Source: Deltaproteobacteria bacterium
Lineage (GTDB): Bacteria; Desulfobacterota; Desulfobacteria; Desulfobacterales; ETH-SRB1
Direction of reading: 5' to 3'
NCBI GenBank assembly: GCA_019314185.1
Contig: JAFCZU010000245.1
Span: forward strand, 1-5,259
DNA: 5,259 nucleotides
Shown: piece after piece, positions 4,958 to 5,259 of the stretch
Layout: every line of letters begins with the position of its first letter
Position numbering within the stretch: position 1 is the stretch's first letter
Translations under genes and position numbers: made by a program
The notes under the pieces: model-generated
Told to the model about the DNA's origin: nothing
What the model saw: the letters and a program-made list of their open reading frames with translations, nothing else
Database searches by the model: none

Positions 4958-5259
4958 ATGCAAAGCTCTCATGTTGTCAAAACAGGTGATATATCAATTG
5001 GACAGGGAACGCCCCTTGTGCTGATATCCGGCCCATGTGTAATAGAAAACTATGAAACCTCTTCTGAAATAGCTTCTTTTCTTAAAGAGCTTACGGGAAA
5101 ACTGGATATGCCGTTTATATTCAAGGCATCCTATGACAAGGCCAACCGCACGTCCATAAATTCCTTTAGAGGACCGGGATTGATAAACGGACTCGATATT
5201 CTGAAACGTATCAAGAAAGAATTCAAAATTAAAATACTTTCGGATGTTCACAGTATAAA
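4958..5259 (+). CDS. kdsA: 3-deoxy-8-phosphooctulonate (KDO-8-phosphate) synthase, N-terminal part (cut by window edge)
   Basis: KdsA condenses phosphoenolpyruvate with D-arabinose 5-phosphate to form KDO-8-phosphate, the precursor of the KDO sugar joining lipid A to the LPS core. The first 100 codons are visible, about a third of a usual KdsA. Diagnostic motifs are ISGPCVIE (23-30), FKASYDKANRTS (55-66, phosphoenolpyruvate-binding lysines and arginine) and SFRGPG (69-74), followed by LSDVHS (94-99). Cys27 in GPCVIE corresponds to the metal-binding cysteine of Aquifex-type enzymes; E. coli has asparagine there. A metal-dependent (class II) enzyme is therefore likely, although the other ligands lie beyond the window. 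The ATG at 4958 gives the expected N-terminal length. A GTG two codons earlier (4952) is also possible, and the GGGTGG just before the ATG is a poor ribosome-binding site. The gene is divergent from the M23 gene. Confidence 0.95.
   Translation, partial: MQSSHVVKTGDISIGQGTPLVLISGPCVIENYETSSEIASFLKELTGKLDMPFIFKASYDKANRTSINSFRGPGLINGLDILKRIKKEFKIKILSDVHSI

Noticed and set aside
4994..5251. 85-codon minus-strand open frame
   Set aside because: It lies antisense within kdsA, whose translation matches a known family throughout. The antisense product shows no recognisable motif.

Overview
The window looks like a chromosomal segment of an anaerobic Gram-negative bacterium, most likely a member of the Desulfobacterota (former Deltaproteobacteria, Desulfobacterales-like). 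I infer this from the gene order thpR-recA-alaS, a DUF39 (COG1900) homocysteine-biosynthesis protein typical of sulfidogenic anaerobes and methanogens, and KdsA, which implies a lipopolysaccharide outer membrane. Short repeats fill the intergenic spaces. No species can be named from the sequence alone.

Layout. On the minus strand, reading right to left, come an M23 peptidase with an N-terminal membrane anchor (about 4622 to 3267) and then the DUF39 protein (3245 to 2079), 21 bases apart and probably co-transcribed. A compact element with nested inverted repeats follows (about 1805-2067). Then come thpR (RNA 2',3'-cyclic phosphodiesterase, about 1803 to 1222), recA (1181 to 123) and the first 32 codons of alaS (98 to 1, running off the left edge). 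On the plus strand, kdsA starts at 4958 and runs off the right edge. It is divergent from the M23 gene across a 335-base AT-rich gap that holds a second inverted-repeat structure.

How the genes relate. thpR, recA and alaS are tightly packed housekeeping genes for RNA end processing, recombination/SOS and tRNA charging. recA also has a candidate promoter overlapping an imperfect palindrome in its 40-base leader. The DUF39 protein fits sulfide-based homocysteine synthesis. The M23 enzyme and KdsA both concern the cell envelope.

The genes are ordinary. The unusual content is in the small DNA. (1) Eight degenerate 7-base units run without a break from inside the recA 3' end, through its stop codon, to the alaS start. 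(2) A MITE-like element built of 8-base units on opposite strands abuts the 5' end of thpR. (3) The reading frame of thpR encodes the family's expected N-terminus but has no ATG, GTG or TTG start for it. (4) An imperfect 28-base inverted repeat lies upstream of kdsA. I found no CRISPR array, tRNA, rRNA, transposase, toxin-antitoxin or defence gene, and no evidence of a wholly new multi-gene system.
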